The translations under genes and the position numbers were made by a program. This document shows positions 51,745 through 60,069 of a stretch of DNA of 64,000 bases, in pieces. Below the pieces are notes generated by a model. That model was not told the DNA's origin. It saw only the letters and a program-made list of their open reading frames with translations, and searched no databases. Source of the stretch: Bog-473 sp963782415 (GTDB lineage Bacteria; Actinomycetota; Acidimicrobiia; Acidimicrobiales; RAAP-2); NCBI GenBank assembly GCA_963782415.1, contig CAWAJT010000009.1, positions 277,691 through 341,690 on the forward strand, in the 5' to 3' direction. How positions within the stretch are numbered: position 1 is the stretch's first letter; the number at the start of each line of letters is the position of its first letter.

Positions 51745-52644
51745 TCAGCGGGGCATGGGGAAGATGAGGTCCTCGGCTGCCATGGCGTCGACCGCGGTCC
51801 GTCGCTCGTCCTCGGTCATGGCCGTGGCGCGCTCGGCTGAGGCGAGCACCCGCGGCAGGAGAGCCATGTCTCCCGGCGTGCAGAAGGCGTGGACACCCGG
51901 CGTGGAGAGGGCAAAGTGGATGCCACGATCGAGCTCGGTGTCACTGGCTTGCGGTTCGTACCACGAGTCCGCCCAGCGGGCCGCCGTGGCCGCGCTTCGG
52001 GCCACGGCGTCGCCCAGCGGACGACCGTCGGCCCACGGGCGGCGTGCCGCCGCCTTGATCACCATGACACCCACGTCCCGCTCGGCGCACAGCGCCAGGA
52101 GTTCCTCCGCCGGCTCCCGATACTCGGGCCGGGACCACAGCGCTGGGTAGACCGGGAACATCACCGTATCGAGATCGAAGCGCCGGAGCGCCTCGAGGTG
52201 GGCGCGAGGCACCTCCATGTCGTGACCGGTGATGCCGGCGAAGCGGGTGTGGCCGGCGTCGCGGAAGGCGACGATGCGTTCGAGGGCATCCGAGCGCCGG
52301 TCGAGCTCGGCGAGTGATGTCACGGCGTGGGCCTGATACAGGTCCAGCACCTCCGCATGCAGGAGGCGGCGGGTCGTGTCGAACTGGTCGGTGACGCCGT
52401 CGGGATTGGCGCGCAGCGTCTTTCCCGCGATGAACAGCTCCTCACGGTGGGCCTGCAGGTGCGGGCCCACCACCGACTCCGCCGCACCGTACTGCGGGGC
52501 GATGTCGAGGTGGTTGACCCCGCGGTCGAGTGCGAGCTGGAGCCACGCCCCCGCCTCTTCGACGGTCGCCGCCCAGCAGGCGGCGCCGCCGAGTACGGCC
52601 ACGCTGCTCTCATGGCCCGTCCGTCCGAGTCGACGTCGCTCCAT
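51745..52644 (-). CDS. aldo/keto reductase
   Basis: A 299-residue aldo/keto reductase. The catalytic tetrad is visible in part: D in NHLDIAPQYGAAE, Y in the same motif, K in FIAGKTL; the usual histidine position is less clear (YQAHAV). Relatives reduce aldehydes or sugars with NADPH. It is convergent with the F420-type oxidoreductase. The start is the ATG at 52644, and the VOC gene ends about ten bases upstream on the same strand, so the two are co-transcribed. Confidence 0.88.
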   Translation of the reverse strand: MERRRLGRTGHESSVAVLGGAACWAATVEEAGAWLQLALDRGVNHLDIAPQYGAAESVVGPHLQAHREELFIAGKTLRANPDGVTDQFDTTRRLLHAEVLDLYQAHAVTSLAELDRRSDALERIVAFRDAGHTRFAGITGHDMEVPRAHLEALRRFDLDTVMFPVYPALWSRPEYREPAEELLALCAERDVGVMVIKAAARRPWADGRPLGDAVARSAATAARWADSWYEPQASDTELDRGIHFALSTPGVHAFCTPGDMALLPRVLASAERATAMTEDERRTAVDAMAAEDLIFPMPR

Positions 52645-52653
52645 GTCCGGGTG

Positions 52654-53424
52654 CTATCCCTTGAGCTGCAGCACGTTGAACACGGCGCCGACGTTGTCAG
52701 CCAGGACGGCGAAGCGGCCCGGCTCAATGTCGATCGGCCCCATGAACAGGCTTGCGCCGAGCTCTTGCGCCTTCGCCACGGTCGCGTCGGTGTCGGCCAC
52801 GGCGAAGTAGACGCCCCAGGCCGGTGGCATGTCCGCCGGCATGTCAGCGGACTTCGGCATCATGCCGCCGACCGACTTCCCCGATCGCTGCCATTCCGTG
52901 TAGACCGGAGGACCTCCCGGCGGACCCTGGTCCTCGGCACCCCACCCGAACACGGCCCCGTAGAAGGCCTTCGAGGCGTCGACGTCCGTCGTGATCAGCT
53001 CGCTCCAGCAGTACGTGCCGGGCTCGTTGGCCAACTGCGCCCCGATGTGCTGGTTCGGCTGCCACAAGCCGATGACCGCGCCCAGCGGATCGGCGAACAC
53101 CGCCATGCGTCCAGCGTCCATCACGTCCATCGGCGGCATGAAGACCGTCCCACCGTTGGCGGTCACCTTGGCCACCGTGTCGTCCGCGCTGTCGACGTTG
53201 ACATAGGTCATCCAGACCGCCGGCATGTCCGGATTCATGACCGGACCCAGGCCGGCGACCGTCTTCCCGCCCAGGTCGCAGACCGAATATCCCCCGGCCT
53301 CGGGCGGCCCCTCAGGGCAGGCCCAGCCGAAGAGCGCCCCGTAGAACTTCCGCGACGTCGCCACATCAGGGCTTCCCAGGTCCACCCAGGAAGGGACTCC
53401 GTCTTCGTAGCGTTCGAACTCCAC
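52654..53424 (-). CDS. tandem VOC (glyoxalase-like) domain protein
   Basis: A 256-residue protein of two vicinal-oxygen-chelate domains (residues about 10-120 and 135-255), each starting with a SWVDL/CWSEL strand and an AFYGAVFGW or KFYGALFGW helix. The layout matches the mycobacterial CFP30B-like family. Metal-binding residues are not complete in either domain, so a ligand-binding or antibiotic-binding role is as likely as catalysis. It lies just upstream of the aldo/keto reductase gene. Confidence 0.88.
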   Translation of the reverse strand: MEFERYEDGVPSWVDLGSPDVATSRKFYGALFGWACPEGPPEAGGYSVCDLGGKTVAGLGPVMNPDMPAVWMTYVNVDSADDTVAKVTANGGTVFMPPMDVMDAGRMAVFADPLGAVIGLWQPNQHIGAQLANEPGTYCWSELITTDVDASKAFYGAVFGWGAEDQGPPGGPPVYTEWQRSGKSVGGMMPKSADMPADMPPAWGVYFAVADTDATVAKAQELGASLFMGPIDIEPGRFAVLADNVGAVFNVLQLKG

Positions 53425-53522
53425 GGTGCGTCCTCCTCGTCGGACTGGCCAGCAAGTCGACGGTACCCGATCGATGTCGCACCTGCAGGGGTCGAAGATG
53501 AGAAGATCACGGAAATGTCACA

Positions 53523-54014
53523 GTGCGTCTGGGCCGCATGAGCCCCAACCCGATCGGCCGGGTCGAGCAGTTCGCCCAGTCCCTGGCCGAGCACATCGTG
53601 CCGCTGATCGTCGATGCCATCGACATCGACTCCATCCTGGACAAGGTCGATGTGGAGAAGATCGTCGAGCGTGTCGACATCGACAAGATCATTGAGCGAG
53701 TGGACGTGCAGGAGATCATCGACCGCGTCGACGTGCAGCAGATCATTGAGAGGATCGACATCAACGCGATCGTCAACCAGATCGACATCGACTCATTGGT
53801 GGAACAAACCGAGTTGGGATCCATCATCGCCCGGTCGACCACGGGCGTCTTGACGGAGGTCCTCGACGTCATCCGGGCCCAAGGAGTCGGGTTGGACGAC
53901 TTCATCCTGCGCTGGGGCAACCGGTTGGTGGGGCGGGGCAAGAAGGCCGCCGCCTGGCCCAAGGGCCCGCCGCTGCTGATGACGCCGGATGCGGGCCGGG
54001 TGATCAGGCCATGA
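53523..54014 (+). CDS. nine-residue-repeat protein (partner of RDD protein)
   Basis: A 163-residue protein. After a short N-terminus it contains seven consecutive nine-residue repeats of the type (I/V)-D/E-x-I-(I/V)-x-(R/K/Q)-(V/I)-D (for example VEKIVERVD, IDKIIERVD, VQEIIDRVD), about residues 35-98. The regular spacing of I/V and D suggests a stacked or coiled structure. A final part (LTEVLDVIRAQGVGLDDFIL) may be a helix near the membrane. GTG 53523 was chosen for its GGAAATG ribosome-binding site; the ATG at 53538 is an alternative. It overlaps the RDD gene by ATGA. Confidence 0.7.
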   Translation: MRLGRMSPNPIGRVEQFAQSLAEHIVPLIVDAIDIDSILDKVDVEKIVERVDIDKIIERVDVQEIIDRVDVQQIIERIDINAIVNQIDIDSLVEQTELGSIIARSTTGVLTEVLDVIRAQGVGLDDFILRWGNRLVGRGKKAAAWPKGPPLLMTPDAGRVIRP

Positions 54015-54574
54015 CCACCGTGCCCGTACCGTCCGTCTCCCTCACGGTGGGTCGCCAGGGCAACTACGCCGGCGCGGTGAGCCGGCTCGCCGCCTTTGCC
54101 GCCGACGTCGGCGTCTCCTGGGGTGTCTACACCCTTGGCGTGGCGCTCCTGGACGCAGCCGTCAAGCTCGTCACGGGACACTCCTACACCCTGGCCAATC
54201 ACCAGCTCGTTGCCTTCATCGCGCTGACCGCCTGGGAGTTCCTCTACTTCGCCTACCAGTGGGCGGTCAGCGGCAAGACGCTGGGGATGGCTGTTCTCGG
54301 ACTGCAGGTCGTCACGGCCAAGGGCGCACCCATCAGCGGCAGGCAGGCGGTGGTCCGGACCATCGCTTTGGGGTTCACGCTGTTCATCACGTTGGGCATC
54401 GGGTTCATCGGCATCGTGTTCCAGCACGAGCGACGCGCGCTCAACGACTACTTCGCCGGCACAGCCGTGGTCTACGACTGGGACGCCCGGGCAGCCCGCC
54501 TTCGCTGGATCGCCCGCAAGGAGGCGACGCACGCCGGGGCCGCTCCCATGGCCGAGCGGCGCGCCCACAGTTAG
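54011..54574 (+). CDS. RDD family membrane protein
   Basis: A 187-residue RDD protein. The first TM helix begins with RLAAFAADVGVSWGVYT (the conserved R-x-x-A-x-x-x-D), further helices follow (AFIALTAWEFLYFAYQ and TIALGFTLFITLGIGFIGIVF), and the RDD-typical ERRALNDYFAGTAVV motif is near the C-terminus. Function of the family is not firmly known; ion or solute transport has been suggested. It overlaps the preceding nine-residue-repeat gene, which argues for a shared function. Confidence 0.88.
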   Translation: MTTVPVPSVSLTVGRQGNYAGAVSRLAAFAADVGVSWGVYTLGVALLDAAVKLVTGHSYTLANHQLVAFIALTAWEFLYFAYQWAVSGKTLGMAVLGLQVVTAKGAPISGRQAVVRTIALGFTLFITLGIGFIGIVFQHERRALNDYFAGTAVVYDWDARAARLRWIARKEATHAGAAPMAERRAHS

Positions 54575-54673
54575 TGCCGAGCCGGTCCCGGGCAGCCCGC
54601 TGAAGGCCTGAAGTCCCCCGAGGTGGTTCGAGGAAATTCAGGATGGCATGGGTCGCGCCCTACGATGCCGCGC

Positions 54674-55477
54674 ATGTCCTTCACCGAGATCAGTCGGCCC
54701 CACCCGCACGTCGCCGTGGTCACCCTCAACCGTCCGGACCGCATGAACGCCATGGCCTTCGACGTCATGATCCCGTTTCGCGACGCGCTGCTCGACGTCG
54801 GTCGCGACAACGACGTGCGGGTGGTCGTCATCACGGGCGCCGGCCGCGGCTTCTGCTCGGGGGCGGATCACGAGAATCCCGGCACCATGCCGAACATGGA
54901 CGGGCTCACATTGCCCACCATCGCGCTCCGCTCCATGGAGCTGCTCGACGACGTCATCACCACCATCCGTCGGCTGCACCAACCAGTGATCGCCGCCGTC
55001 AACGGCGCCGCCATCGGCGGTGGCTTCTGCCTCGCGTTGGCGGCCGACATCAGGATCGCCTCGGAAGAGGCCTATTTCCGGGCGGCGGGCATCAACAACG
55101 GGCTGACCGCCGCCGAACTCGGCTTGAGCTTCTTGCTCCCGAGATCCGTGGGACAGGCACGGGCGGCCGAGATCATGCTGACCGGTCGCGACGTCGGCGC
55201 GGCGGAGGCCGATCGGATCGGGCTCGTGTCCCAGGTCGTGGCACCGGCCGAACTGCTCCCTTCGTGCTTCGCGTTGGCCGACCGAGTCAACGGCTGGGGG
55301 CGAGCGGGGGTCGAGCTCACCAAGCGCCAGCTCTGGAACAGCCTCGATGCCAGCAGCTTGCAGACCCACATGGACGCCGAGGGGATCGCGCAACTCTTCG
55401 TCCGCATCACCACCCGCAACTTCGAGGAGTCGGTGGCGGCCCGCAAAGAGGGTCGGGTTCCCGACTTCAAGGACTGA
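54674..55477 (+). CDS. enoyl-CoA hydratase/isomerase family protein
   Basis: A 267-residue crotonase. The substrate-binding motif FCSGADHENPG replaces the usual CAGAD-L, and the oxyanion-hole helix is NGAAIGGGFCLALAADIRIA. The second catalytic position is in NGLTAAELGLSFLLPR, with the glutamate present. Acts on fatty-acyl-CoA or aromatic catabolites. The ATG at 54674 was chosen; another ATG lies three codons upstream. Confidence 0.9.
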   Translation: MSFTEISRPHPHVAVVTLNRPDRMNAMAFDVMIPFRDALLDVGRDNDVRVVVITGAGRGFCSGADHENPGTMPNMDGLTLPTIALRSMELLDDVITTIRRLHQPVIAAVNGAAIGGGFCLALAADIRIASEEAYFRAAGINNGLTAAELGLSFLLPRSVGQARAAEIMLTGRDVGAAEADRIGLVSQVVAPAELLPSCFALADRVNGWGRAGVELTKRQLWNSLDASSLQTHMDAEGIAQLFVRITTRNFEESVAARKEGRVPDFKD

Positions 55478-55481
55478 CCGA

Positions 55482-55862
55482 CTAGGGCGCGTTGACGAGC
55501 GAAGCGGCGGCCATCTCGAGATAGGCCCTTAGTTCCTGGGCGTCGTCCACCGAGATCCGAGATGCCCTCTCCAACTCGGCCAACGCAGCCTTCATGTGGC
55601 GCAGCCAGGCGTCACGCTCGGCCGGCCCGATCACGAACGGCATATGGCGCATGCGCAGGCGGGGGTGCCCGCGCTCCTCGCCGTAGGTCCCGGGGCCTCC
55701 CCAATACTGCATGAAGAAGAGCGCCAGATGGCGCGACGACTCGGTCAGGTCCGCCGGATACAGCGGCCGGAGAAGGGGGTCACCCGCCACGCCGACATAG
55801 AAGCCATCGACCAGGTCAACGAAGAACTGCCCCCCGCCCACCCGTTCGTACAGTGTGTCCAC
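55482..55862 (-). CDS. glbO: group 2 truncated haemoglobin (GlbO-type)
   Basis: A 126-residue globin. The conserved pattern of the trHbO family is visible: GGGQFFVDLVDGFY at the N-terminus (with the B10 tyrosine), DPLLRPLYP, FFMQYWGGPGTYGEERGHP and LRMRHMPF, which contains the proximal histidine, then DAWLRHM with the G8 tryptophan. It binds O2 and NO; the mycobacterial homologue is linked to oxygen delivery and NO or peroxide detoxification. The ATG at 55862 begins the family's N-terminus exactly. Confidence 0.95.
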   Translation of the reverse strand: MDTLYERVGGGQFFVDLVDGFYVGVAGDPLLRPLYPADLTESSRHLALFFMQYWGGPGTYGEERGHPRLRMRHMPFVIGPAERDAWLRHMKAALAELERASRISVDDAQELRAYLEMAAASLVNAP

Positions 55863-55900
55863 GGAGTCGAGAGTAGAGGCTTTAGACTGCGGCTCGATTC

Positions 55901-55971
<71 letters not shown>

Positions 55972-56040
55972 CTTACAGAAGGTCCTGGTGGTTAGACGTG
56001 ATCGCATCGTCACCGTTCGGTCGTCGTGGTCGTCGCAGCA

Positions 56041-57261
56041 TTACAGACCACAAACAGACCACACCTCGTGCAGCAAAGACCACGGGTGTGTGTCGTCCTC
56101 GGCCGTTGCGCCCGAGGTCCGACGACCGGTGTGACGACTCGTCAGAATTCGCCCGTCCCTCGAACGTCCCAAAGCCTCGTCTGTCATCGCCGACAATCGC
56201 TCGGCGATCTGGAGATCCCGCTCCTCCGTTGCGTGCTGATAGATCAGCGCTGCCCGGGCACTTGCGTGGCCCATGCGGGCCATGAGCTCCCTGGTGCTCG
56301 CGCCCGTCCCGGCCGCCAAGGTGTTCCCCGTGTGCCGGAGATCATGGAAGTGGAAGGTGTCCATCCCGACCGCTCGCCGAGCACGATCCCACGCAGCGTT
56401 GAACGTCGCCCGATAGAGCTCGATGGCTTTCGGCCCGGTGAACAACAGGTCGGTCGGATCGGGGCCGACCCAGCGCAACAGGTGATCCTCCACCTCGACG
56501 ACGAGGTGAGGCGGCAATGCAACGCTGCGCACGCCGGCGGCGCTCTTGGGAGGACCGTAGTACCGGGTCCCGTCGGCGAGCTCCTGTCCCTGCTCGCTGA
56601 CGATCACCCTACGGTGCAAGACGTCGATGCGGTCGCGCCGCAAAGCCAGCAGCTCGCCCAACCGAAGACCACAGAACGTGCCCAACAGCACCATGAGGCG
56701 GTAACGCTCTTCTATGGCGTCGGACAGCCGATACGCCTGCTCGATCGTGGCGACCGGCCGCTCGGGAGATCGTTCGACGCCCGCACCACGGATCGTGCAC
56801 GGATTGCGCAGCAACAATCCGTCTTCCACCGCGTCGTTCAGAATGCAGCGCAAGAGGCGATAGGCCTTGGCAACAGTGACCGGGCCTGGCTTGCCCTGCT
56901 GCAGCAGCCGGGCGTGCCACGACCTGATCTCGACCGTGGTGAGCGAGCCGAAGGCACACTCGCCGAGGGATGGCTCGATAAGAAGCCGGAGGAGACCGCT
57001 GTAAAGCTCACGGGTCCTCGGGCGTAGGTCGGGCCGGTGATCGAGCCACCATGTCGTGTAATCGACGAGCGGGACTTTGGCCAGCGCCGGGTCCCGCCAG
57101 GTGCCATCCCCGATGGCAGTGCCCGTGCGATCGAGGAACTCCTGCGCTGCTCGCTTGGTCCGAAACGTCTTGCCCCGAAGCCGGCCGGGTACTCGTCGGG
57201 ATGGGACCCGAAGCGGGCCCGGAACCGGCGGATCTTGCGGTAGATGGTGGCGCGGTGCCAT
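56041..57261 (-). CDS. tyrosine recombinase (phage-type integrase)
   Basis: A 406-residue integrase as read. Its catalytic residues are visible: R in TFCGLRLGELLALR, the H-D-L-R-H box in FHDLRHTGN, the second histidine in MGHASARAALIYQH and the nucleophile tyrosine in the same segment. An arm-binding N-terminal domain begins at GKTFRTKRAAQEFLDRTG, and residues before it are not protein-like. The gene starts about 70 bases after the tRNA-Gly gene and faces it, as in elements integrated at a tRNA 3' end. Residues upstream may belong to the next feature through a frameshift at 57,173-57,176. Confidence 0.9.
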   Translation of the reverse strand: MAPRHHLPQDPPVPGPLRVPSRRVPGRLRGKTFRTKRAAQEFLDRTGTAIGDGTWRDPALAKVPLVDYTTWWLDHRPDLRPRTRELYSGLLRLLIEPSLGECAFGSLTTVEIRSWHARLLQQGKPGPVTVAKAYRLLRCILNDAVEDGLLLRNPCTIRGAGVERSPERPVATIEQAYRLSDAIEERYRLMVLLGTFCGLRLGELLALRRDRIDVLHRRVIVSEQGQELADGTRYYGPPKSAAGVRSVALPPHLVVEVEDHLLRWVGPDPTDLLFTGPKAIELYRATFNAAWDRARRAVGMDTFHFHDLRHTGNTLAAGTGASTRELMARMGHASARAALIYQHATEERDLQIAERLSAMTDEALGRSRDGRILTSRHTGRRTSGATAEDDTHPWSLLHEVWSVCGL

Positions 57262-57548
57262 CCCGCCGCCTCGAGCCCACCAAAGCCGCCGGCCTTGTGC
57301 CAGGCGACCCAGAAGCCGATCAGCTCGGCGTCCTCGACGACGGTGCTGGTGACCTGGTCGCGGACGAAAGCGGGATCGTCGTCGATGGAGCTGACCGGGA
57401 TGTCGATCTCATGGGTGACCGAGTCCCGCACGCTCTCGGGCAGGGAGTTCCAGAGGGCGGCAGAGTGGCCGTAGGCGATCCCCCGGCCCTCAGGGCTCTC
57501 ACTGCGGTCGGATCGGTAGTCGGGTGCCTCAACCATAGGGGGTCGCAT
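57177..57548 (-). CDS. HTH-like segment upstream of, and possibly fused to, the integrase
   Basis: This frame encodes about 124 residues ending at a GGGG run (coding strand). It contains SVTHEIDIPVSSIDDDPAF, a LIGFWVAWHKAGGFGGLEAAG segment and WHRATIYRKIRRFRARFGSH, which looks like a DNA-binding HTH with a basic helix. Adding one G at the run would continue straight into the integrase (GGKTFRTKRAAQ), giving a 498-502-residue protein. Otherwise it is a separate protein that lacks a natural stop near its end. The start is ATG 57548 or 57536; a palindrome GTCGCAT-tt-ATGCGAC covers it. Confidence 0.45.
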
Positions 57549-57648
57549 TTATGCGACTCCATTCGGCGTCCGTCAAGCATTTTCGAAAGAAAATCTGAAT
57601 CCAGTGGCCGAGCGAAGTGGTACCATATATCGTACGACTGAGAGGAGG
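57542..57648. promoter_or_regulatory. divergent regulatory region of the HTH/integrase and toxin-antitoxin genes
   Basis: It contains the perfect repeat GTCGCAT-tt-ATGCGAC (57,542-57,557), ATTTTC-gaaa-GAAAAT (57,579-57,594) and two GTAC half-sites eight bases apart (57,620-57,635). The AGAGGAGG ribosome-binding site of the antitoxin follows. GTAC-centred palindromes are known YefM operators; the assignment is inference. Confidence 0.5.
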
Positions 57649-57652
57649 CCCC

Positions 57653-57895
57653 GTGGCGATGACGGCAAGCGAGGCGAGGAAGAACCTCTTCCCCCTCATC
57701 GAGCAGGTCAACAACGACCGTCAGCCGATCGAGATCACCTCCAAGCGGGGTGACGCCGTGCTGATGTCGCGGGCCGACTACGAGGCTCTCGAGGAGACCG
57801 CCTACCTCCTTCGCTCTCCGGCAAACGCTCGGCGCCTGCTCGAGAGCCTTGAGCAGGCTCGGAGCGGGGAGCGCCAGCAGCACGACCTGTCGTAG
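57653..57895 (+). CDS. yefM: YefM/Phd-family antitoxin
   Basis: An 80-residue antitoxin. The N-terminal DNA-binding domain starts VAMTASEARKNLFPLIEQVN, followed by the family's PIEITSKRGDAVLMSRADYEAL and a C-terminal helix that wraps the toxin. It neutralises the YoeB-type toxin encoded downstream and, with it, represses their promoter. GTG 57653 was chosen because AGGAGG lies about five bases upstream; an ATG two codons later is possible. The toxin start overlaps the antitoxin stop by one base. Confidence 0.92.
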   Translation: MAMTASEARKNLFPLIEQVNNDRQPIEITSKRGDAVLMSRADYEALEETAYLLRSPANARRLLESLEQARSGERQQHDLS

Positions 57896-58155
57896 TGCGG
57901 CTGGTCTTCACGCCACACGGTTGGGCCGATTATCTGCACTGGCAGTCCGTCGACAAGAAGACGATCAAACGGATCAACCGATTGATCGAGGACACGATGC
58001 GTGACCCCTTCGCTGGCATCGGCAAACCCGAACCGCTTCGCCACGTCCTCCAGGGCTGCTGGTCGAGACGGATCGACGCCGAGCATCGCTTGGTCTACAT
58101 GGTCGAGGACGAAGATCTCGTCATCCTGCAGGCCCGATACCACTATGAACCGTGA
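57895..58155 (+). CDS. yoeB: YoeB-family toxin (ribosome-dependent mRNA interferase)
   Basis: An 86-residue RelE/YoeB-fold toxin. All three catalytic positions known in YoeB are conserved at the same numbers: E46 (KPEPLRH), R65 (EHRLVY) and H83 (ARYHYEP). It cleaves mRNA in the ribosomal A site. It starts at a GTG that overlaps the antitoxin stop (TAGTG). The pair is probably a maintenance or stress module of the integrated element. Confidence 0.93.
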   Translation: MRLVFTPHGWADYLHWQSVDKKTIKRINRLIEDTMRDPFAGIGKPEPLRHVLQGCWSRRIDAEHRLVYMVEDEDLVILQARYHYEP

Positions 58156-58561
58156 GCATGGAATTGCTCGAACGTATTTTGTGGGTGCTGTATTACAGGG
58201 CACGCACCCACATGGAGAGGGCGTGGTGGAAGACAAGACCCGGACTGACCTCAACCGGTATGACTGACCATTTCCCACTCGAGCAGCACAGTTACAGACT
58301 CCCCTGATCCAAGCCGCCCCGCCCTCGGCCGGCGGCTCAGCCGCCGGCTCGGCGGGCGAAAGGACGCATCATTGGCGTTCGGGGCGGGTCCGTCCCCTTT
58401 CAACGGCTCGGCATTCCTGCGATGTAAGGCTGACCCGTTTTCCCTGTTCGATCACCCGCATAACCGCGGGTCGGGGATGCCGATTACGTGTATTGCAGGA
58501 TGGGGGGCGGCTCCGGCGAGCCCTCGGGCTCGTTTGTCCTACCGGACATAGCATCGAGAAC
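58156..58561. other. gap downstream of the toxin gene
   Basis: About 400 bases without a convincing gene. It contains a perfect 9-bp hairpin (58,328-58,348) and ACCCGC/GCGGGT repeats near 58,460. This region may carry element-specific regulatory or attachment sequences, but no copy of the tRNA-Gly 3' end was found in it. Confidence 0.4.
58328..58348. repeat. perfect 9-bp inverted repeat
   Basis: GCCGGCGGC and GCCGCCGGC with a TCA loop. No T-run follows, so it is a weak terminator candidate; it could terminate the toxin operon. Confidence 0.5.
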
Positions 58562-58906
58562 ATGCCGGGGCCTGAGCACGCCCGCAGCAAGCTGGACGAC
58601 AAGGCCGAGCGCCGTGCCGCACGCGAAACGATCGCCGCCTACCACCGAGACGAGCTGCGCAGGCTCCTCGAGCACGTGCGCACCGGGTTCACCCAGCTCG
58701 ACGCCGATGAGATCGACGAATTCGAGCTCGATGACCTGATCCATCACTACAAGCGGTCGGCCGCCAAACTCTGGAGCTCCTGCGAAGGACGAGGGGGCGT
58801 TCTCTCGGCCGCCTCCGCTCTTGCGTATCACCGCGAGCGAGGAGAAGAGCCCAACTGGTGGCAGGCTGGCACGCCGTGGCGGGACCGCCCTCCTGACGCA
58901 TCCTGA
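58562..58906 (+). CDS. hypothetical protein of the integrated region
   Basis: A 114-residue, highly charged, helix-rich protein (ARETIAAYHRDELRRLLEHV, DADEIDEFELDDLIHHYKRS) ending with a Trp-rich segment (EEPNWWQAGTPW). No family recognised. The ATG at 58562 was chosen as the first ATG before protein-like sequence. It precedes the second recombinase gene in the same direction. Confidence 0.6.
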   Translation: MPGPEHARSKLDDKAERRAARETIAAYHRDELRRLLEHVRTGFTQLDADEIDEFELDDLIHHYKRSAAKLWSSCEGRGGVLSAASALAYHRERGEEPNWWQAGTPWRDRPPDAS

Positions 58907-58980
58907 CATCGCCATGGGGCCGGGCGTCGAAAGGGTCAAGCGAGCTGGACTTTGCATCTATCGACACGAGGAGGATGCAG

Positions 58981-59892
58981 ATGACCACTGTGCAGACCAT
59001 CACCGAAGTGCTCACCCAGGAAGAGGCCTTCAACCGTCCGAGCCCTGCTGATCTGGCGGTGGCGGCCTTTCTGGCCCGCTACTCGGGACGCACCTTCGAG
59101 GCGTACCGCCACGACCTGCGGACCTACTTCCAGTGGGCCTCTGACGCCGGCCTCGAGGTGTTCTCTGCCACCCGGGGCCACATCGAGCTCTACCGGGCCA
59201 CCCTCGAGGAGCGGGGCCTGGCCGCCTCGACGATCGACCGGCGGCTCTCCACAGTCTGTGGCTTCTACCGCTTCGCCCACATCGACGGTCGGATCGGGTC
59301 CAACCCAGCCCAGTACGTGCGCCGGCCCCGGATCTTTGCCAACGAGGTCCGAGGGATGGACAGGGGCGAGCTCGGAGCCTTCCTCTTCGCCGCCGAGCGC
59401 TTCGACCGAGCCCACGCCGCCCTGGCGGTCCTGCTTGGCCTCAACGGCCTTCGGGTCAGCGAGGCGTGTGCCACCAACGTCGAGGACCTCGGAATGGAGT
59501 GTGGGCACCGGACGCTGCGCATCATCGGCAAGGGCAACAAGCCGGCGGTCATCCCGCTGGTCCCTCGGACGGCGCGGACGATCGACCTGGCCGTCGGTGA
59601 ACGCAGCGAGGGGCCGATCCTGTACCGCCAAGACGGCAACCGCCTGGATCGCCGTACGGCGCATCGCTGGGTGGGGGCGATCGGCAAGCGCGCAGGCCTC
59701 GGTCTGGTCCACCCTCACATGCTGCGGTCGGCGTTCATCATGGCCTCCCTCGACGCCGGGGTCCCGCTTCGAGACGTCCAGCTCGCCGCCCGCCGCGAGG
59801 ATCCGCGCACCACAACGATCTACGACCGCCGGCGTGCCAACTTCGATCGGCACGCCGCCTACGTCGTTGTGGCCTTCGTCGCCGGCGGATAG
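58981..59892 (+). CDS. XerC/D-like tyrosine recombinase
   Basis: A 303-residue recombinase. The N-terminal SAM-like domain contains SGRTFEAYRHDLRTYFQWAS. Catalytic residues: R158 (NGLRVSEA), K in GKGNKPAVIP, H246-x-x-R249 (HPHMLRSAF) and nucleophile Y281 (TTIYDRRR). The second conserved histidine, normally in a G-H-x-x-x-x-T-T segment, is an arginine (ARREDPRTTT). The ATG at 58981 follows GAGGAGG at good spacing; the ATG two codons upstream lies too close to it. Probably acts in excision or in inversion or transposition of the element. Confidence 0.88.
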   Translation: MTTVQTITEVLTQEEAFNRPSPADLAVAAFLARYSGRTFEAYRHDLRTYFQWASDAGLEVFSATRGHIELYRATLEERGLAASTIDRRLSTVCGFYRFAHIDGRIGSNPAQYVRRPRIFANEVRGMDRGELGAFLFAAERFDRAHAALAVLLGLNGLRVSEACATNVEDLGMECGHRTLRIIGKGNKPAVIPLVPRTARTIDLAVGERSEGPILYRQDGNRLDRRTAHRWVGAIGKRAGLGLVHPHMLRSAFIMASLDAGVPLRDVQLAARREDPRTTTIYDRRRANFDRHAAYVVVAFVAGG

Positions 59893-60069
59893 TCGACGTC
59901 GCCCTGAACGCCGGGACTGAACGCCACTGCGCCGCAGAATTGTGATGCCGGAAGGCGTGACATGGTCCGACGAATTTGATTTGAGAGCTGGATTAGAACT
60001 CCTGAGACACGGCATGTCCCAGTAGGATTCGGCGCCATGAATCGTGACCAGTGGCAATAGAGGACAGAC

